Shown one piece after another: positions 60,613 through 64,000 of a stretch of DNA of 64,000 bases (within the stretch, counting starts at the first letter, position 1; each line of letters opens with the position of its first letter). Origin of the DNA: Pseudothermotoga hypogea DSM 11164 = NBRC 106472. GTDB taxonomy: Bacteria; Thermotogota; Thermotogae; Thermotogales; DSM-5069. A model generated the notes under the pieces. It saw nothing but the letters and a program-made list of their open reading frames with translations, ran no database searches and was not told the origin of the DNA. Made by a program: the position numbers and the translations under genes. Location of the stretch: contig NZ_CP007141.1 in the NCBI RefSeq assembly GCF_000816145.1, forward strand, positions 1,488,001 to 1,552,000. The letters run 5' to 3'.

Positions 60613-61710
60613 TCATTTCTTCGCAAAGTACAGCAATTCGGCCTCTATGAAGGGATCGAGTTCGCCATCGAGCACGGCGTCTGCGTTGCCAACTTCGACT
60701 TCGGTCCTGTGATCTTTGACCATCTTGTACGGGTGCAACACGTAAGATCTTATCTGATTTCCCCAAGCGATGTCTTTGAGCTCTCCCTGAATTTCTTCGA
60801 GCTGTTCTTTCCTCTTCGCGAGTTCCATTTGATACAGTCTCGCCTTCAACATCTTCAAAGCGACAGCCTTGTTCTGGTGCTGAGATCTTTCACTCTGACA
60901 GCTCACAACGATACCCGTTGGAATGTGTGTTATTCTCACGGCCGAGTCGGTCTTGTTCACGTACTGACCACCGTGGCCGGACGCCCTGAAGGTCTCTATC
61001 TTCAGGTCCTCGGGCCTTATGTCGATCTCTATGTCGTCTTCGATCTCAGGTATCACATTCACAGATGCGAAAGACGTGTGGCGCCTGCGAGATGCGTCGA
61101 AGGGTGATATCCTCACCAGTCTGTGTACACCACGTTCGTGCTTCAACAAACCGTAGGCGTACTCTCCTTTGATCAGGATCGTGGCGCTCTTGACTCCGGC
61201 CTCCTCGCCCGGCTGGAAGTCGAGCAGTTCAACTCCAAAGCCCTTCCTTTCAGCCCAGCGCATGTACATTCTCAGAAGCATCTGTGCCCAGTCGTGAGAC
61301 TCCGTACCCCCGGCACCCGGGTGCACGGAAAGATAAGCGTTGTTGATGTCCAAAGGATCGTTCAAAATCAATTCCAGTTCCAAACGCTTTATGTTCTTCT
61401 CCAGCTCAACAACGATCTGTTCCACATGCTGGGCTATCTCGTTGTCCTCCTCGGCCAGTTCAAGACCGACATCGACGTCTTCGAAGCCCTTCTTGATCTT
61501 TTCGAAGTCCGTGAGCAGGTCTTTGATGTGCTGTATTCTCTTGGAAACTTCCGCAGCTCTCTTTGGATCTTTCCAGACATCGTTGTTGGATAGCTCCTTT
61601 TCCAGTTCCGCAAGTTCTCTGTTCAAACTTTCCGGCTCCACCAGTTTGGACAGACCCTCGAACTTGTCTCTCAGTTCGTCTATCTTGACTTTTGTTTCGT
61701 AAGCGATCAT
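60613..61710 (-). CDS. prfB: peptide chain release factor 2
   Basis: RF2 ends translation at UGA and UAA. It has 365 aa with the SPF recognition motif ([15 protein letters not shown]) and the hydrolysis motif [18 protein letters not shown]. The E. coli-type programmed frameshift near codon 26 is absent: the frame is continuous through [16 protein letters not shown]. The ATG at 61710 is 4 bases after the secA stop and follows AGGTGAAAG, so the two are translated together, a common pairing. Confidence 0.97.
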   Translation of the reverse strand: MIAYETKVKIDELRDKFEGLSKLVEPESLNRELAELEKELSNNDVWKDPKRAAEVSKRIQHIKDLLTDFEKIKKGFEDVDVGLELAEEDNEIAQHVEQIVVELEKNIKRLELELILNDPLDINNAYLSVHPGAGGTESHDWAQMLLRMYMRWAERKGFGVELLDFQPGEEAGVKSATILIKGEYAYGLLKHERGVHRLVRISPFDASRRRHTSFASVNVIPEIEDDIEIDIRPEDLKIETFRASGHGGQYVNKTDSAVRITHIPTGIVVSCQSERSQHQNKAVALKMLKARLYQMELAKRKEQLEEIQGELKDIAWGNQIRSYVLHPYKMVKDHRTEVEVGNADAVLDGELDPFIEAELLYFAKK

Positions 61711-61714
61711 ACTT

Positions 61715-64000
61715 TCACCTCTTTATTTTGAAACGCTTTATTTTCTCGTTTTTTTGTACCTTTCTTCGCTCGGCCCTGTTAACGATGTTGAACTCTTCAT
61801 GAACGAGCCTGAGGTTTGCCAAGTCTTTCTTTGCCTCTCGCTGTGCTTTTTCTTCGTCCACTTTCACGACCCTGAACATGAGGCCGATCACCGTGTCCGT
61901 CACGCGGGACATCATCTCGTCGAACATCGCGTAGGTCTCTTTCTTGAACTCGATGATCGGATCTCTCTGACCGTAGGCTCTGAGATTGACGGCTTCCTTG
62001 ACGTGGTCGACTTCTTCCAAGTACTGTCTCCAGTTGTCATCCACAACGCGCAGGATCAGAAACCTCAAGAATCTATCGTACTCTTCTCCGATCTCTTCCT
62101 TTTTGGCAGTGTACGCTTTCTTCAACTGCTGCAAGAGATACTCTTTCACTTCCCCAGAGGAGTCGAACCTTGCTCCGTCAAGGTTGATTATACCCCTTGG
62201 TAGAACGAGCAAAGAAGCTTTCAATCCCTCTAAGTCCCATTCTCTGCCGTTGCAATAACTTTCGATTCTTCTCTCAACAAAGTCTTCCATGAACCTGTCC
62301 AGATGCTCTTCTATGTTCTTTCCCTGTAAAATCCAGTCCCTCAGGGAGTAGACGTAGTTTCTCTGAGCGTCCAGCACGGTATCCATTTCCATCAAGTGTT
62401 TTCTTATGGAGAAGTTGATGCCCTCGACCTTCTTCTGTACCATCTCGACGAGCCTTGTGAGTAAAGGATGTTCGATGGGTTCTCCTGGTTTTATCTTCAA
62501 AACGTTCATGACCTTTTCGAGCTGTTCGGCACCGAAGATCCTCAGTAGATCGTCTTCGAGAGACAGATAGAACCTCGATTCACCAGGATCGCCCTGTCTA
62601 CCCGAGCGTCCCCTCAGCTGGTTGTCGATGCGTCGGCTCTCGTGCCTTTCTGTACCTATGACACACAGTCCCCCGAGCTCTGCGACGCCTTCACCGAGCT
62701 TTATGTCCGTTCCACGACCGGCCATGTTCGTTGCGATCGTGACGGCACCTTTTTCTCCGGCCTTGGCTATGATTTCCGCCTCTTTTTCGTGGTACTTCGC
62801 GTTCAAAACTTGGTGCGGTATTCCAAGCTTCTTCAACATGCTGCTCAGCAATTCGCTCTTCTCTATAGACGTCGTCCCAACGAGCACGGGTTGGCCCTTC
62901 TTGTGACGCTCGACGATGTCATTGATTATCGCGGCGTACTTCTCCGCTTGGGTTCTGTAGATCACATCGTCATGGTCTGTCCTTATCATGGGCTTGTGCG
63001 TCGGAATGACGACAACTTCCATGTTGTAAATTTGTTTGAACTCTTCCTCTTCAGTCTTGGCGGTCCCAGTCATGCCCGCCAATTTTTCGTACATTCTGAA
63101 GTAGTTCTGGAAGGTTATGGTCGCATAGGTGATCGATTCTTCTTTTATGGCTACGCCTTCTTTGGCCTCGATCGCCTGGTGCAAACCTCCACTGTAGCGT
63201 CTCCCAAACAAAAGTCTTCCGGTGAACTCGTCGACGATGACAACCTCACCGTTCATCACAACATAATCGACATCCCTCTTGTACAGATGCAGTGCTTTAA
63301 GCGCGTTCAACAGGTGGTACAACTGGTTCGCATTTGCAGGATTGTACAAATTCTCAACACCTATCAATTTTTCGGCCTTCTCGATGCCTTTCTCTGTGAG
63401 GACCACGGTCCTGACCTTCTCGTCCACCGTGAAATCCACGTCCTTGACGAACTTCTTCGCCAACGATGCGAACTGTCTGTAGACGGATGCTCCGGTTTTG
63501 GAAGGGCCAGATATGATCAGAGGCGTTCTTGCTTCGTCTATGAGTATGCTGTCGACCTCGTCGACTATGGCGTAGAAGTGTCCCCTCTGAACTTTGTCGC
63601 TGAGATCGTAAACGAGGTTGTCCCTGAGATAATCGAAGCCGAACTCGTTGTTCGTTCCGTACGTGATGTCGCACTCGTACGCCTGTCTTCTGGAGATCTC
63701 CACCAGTTGAACCTCGAAAGCCTGAACGGCACGAGGATCCTTCATAGAGTCCTTAAGAAACTCGCCATCGAAGTCTTCAGGCCAGACAGAAAGGTTTTCT
63801 TCGATCGCCGACTCGAACAACTCAGGGTTCTTCCAGACGACCTCGTAAGATTTTCCGAGCTGGTTTATCACGCCGACCCGCAGGCCCAGAAACAGATACA
63901 GTGGACCCATCCAGAGCGCGTCACGGCGAGCGAGATAATCGTTCACGGTGACCAGATGAACGTTCTTTTTCGTGAGAGAGTTGAAATATAAAGGCATCGT
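61715..64000 (-). CDS. secA: preprotein translocase ATPase SecA (5' end outside window)
   Basis: SecA drives protein export through SecYEG. The visible 760 or so residues start at [10 protein letters not shown] just after the Walker A, which lies outside. [35 protein letters not shown], the [11 protein letters not shown] box, [13 protein letters not shown] and [13 protein letters not shown] are clear. An insert of about 60 residues ([20 protein letters not shown] and on) near the start is a known thermotogal feature. The C terminus is a basic tail (KRFKIKR) without the Cys-rich zinc site, so SecB binding by that site is not expected. Confidence 0.97.
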   Translation of the reverse strand, partial: TMPLYFNSLTKKNVHLVTVNDYLARRDALWMGPLYLFLGLRVGVINQLGKSYEVVWKNPELFESAIEENLSVWPEDFDGEFLKDSMKDPRAVQAFEVQLVEISRRQAYECDITYGTNNEFGFDYLRDNLVYDLSDKVQRGHFYAIVDEVDSILIDEARTPLIISGPSKTGASVYRQFASLAKKFVKDVDFTVDEKVRTVVLTEKGIEKAEKLIGVENLYNPANANQLYHLLNALKALHLYKRDVDYVVMNGEVVIVDEFTGRLLFGRRYSGGLHQAIEAKEGVAIKEESITYATITFQNYFRMYEKLAGMTGTAKTEEEEFKQIYNMEVVVIPTHKPMIRTDHDDVIYRTQAEKYAAIINDIVERHKKGQPVLVGTTSIEKSELLSSMLKKLGIPHQVLNAKYHEKEAEIIAKAGEKGAVTIATNMAGRGTDIKLGEGVAELGGLCVIGTERHESRRIDNQLRGRSGRQGDPGESRFYLSLEDDLLRIFGAEQLEKVMNVLKIKPGEPIEHPLLTRLVEMVQKKVEGINFSIRKHLMEMDTVLDAQRNYVYSLRDWILQGKNIEEHLDRFMEDFVERRIESYCNGREWDLEGLKASLLVLPRGIINLDGARFDSSGEVKEYLLQQLKKAYTAKKEEIGEEYDRFLRFLILRVVDDNWRQYLEEVDHVKEAVNLRAYGQRDPIIEFKKETYAMFDEMMSRVTDTVIGLMFRVVKVDEEKAQREAKKDLANLRLVHEEFNIVNRAERRKVQKNEKIKRFKIKR

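Noticed and set aside
61600-61710. Programmed frameshift in prfB
   Set aside because: The frame is continuous from the ATG through the region where E. coli has the in-frame UGA.
1-64000. CRISPR arrays and insertion sequences
   Set aside because: No regularly spaced repeats were seen, and no transposase-like protein occurs in any of the frames read.
63997-64000. Start of secA at the last visible ATG
   Set aside because: The frame continues to the window edge and this Met lies after the Walker A segment in SecA proteins, so it is internal.

Overview
The window looks like a chromosomal segment of a member of the Thermotogota, most likely Pseudothermotoga, and perhaps close to P. hypogea. The reasons are the lineage-typical proteins (an insert-bearing SecA, C+ zinc-type S18, a compact tmRNA), very strong GGAGG ribosome sites, frequent GTG/TTG starts, tight operons and a G+C near one half. 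The genus is inference; no marker here fixes the species.

Layout. 1-937: tail of a PIG-L/LmbE deacetylase, then tmRNA. 938-6302 (minus): a five-gene MacAB-type export operon with two TolC-like proteins. 6449-8453: a dCache chemoreceptor with a frameshift. 8723-14506: secreted proteins, two alpha/beta hydrolases, a radical SAM protein and an M28 peptidase. 14580-15897: a KaiC-like ATPase with its near-KaiC partner. 15917-21603: minor pilins, a patatin, PanD, and two tandem pilins, one frameshifted. 21755-27658: secreted proteins, an Asp racemase family protein and an RND pump. 27644-30511 (minus): a TPP-riboswitch-controlled thiamine or precursor ABC transporter. 30610-33083: a two-component pair whose kinase carries an amber codon. 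33087-40116 (minus): a hydroxy-acid operon (TctC, TctA, TctB, malic enzyme, split UxaA, LarA). 40479-43773: a CoA-binding protein, an ATP-grasp ligase and a badly broken regulator with a 175-bp tandem duplication. 43912-46170: rpsF-ssb-rpsR, a carbamate kinase, tRNA-Val and tRNA-Phe. 46426-60563: a 14-gene chemosensory operon. 60613-64000 (minus): prfB and secA (5' end cut by the window).

The most interesting system is the operon at 46426-60563. A ParA ATPase is followed by a 100-residue protein that starts like the ParA-contacting tip of ParB and continues as TPR-like helices. Next come an Hsp70-like protein without its lid and a HEAT-like repeat protein. After these lie CheR, CheY, a CheA with two HPt domains, a cytoplasmic receptor with two complete signalling tips, a protein with three CheW domains, CheB, a second CheY, two CheX-like phosphatases and a response regulator with an HD-GYP c-di-GMP phosphodiesterase. 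No flagellar genes are present. I read this as a cytoplasmic, possibly sandwich-type chemosensory array with its own positioning and assembly module and a c-di-GMP output.

Four genes in the window carry disabling lesions (chemoreceptor, pilin, histidine kinase, HTH regulator). All are sensory, regulatory or surface genes. Whether they are real or sequencing errors needs reads.
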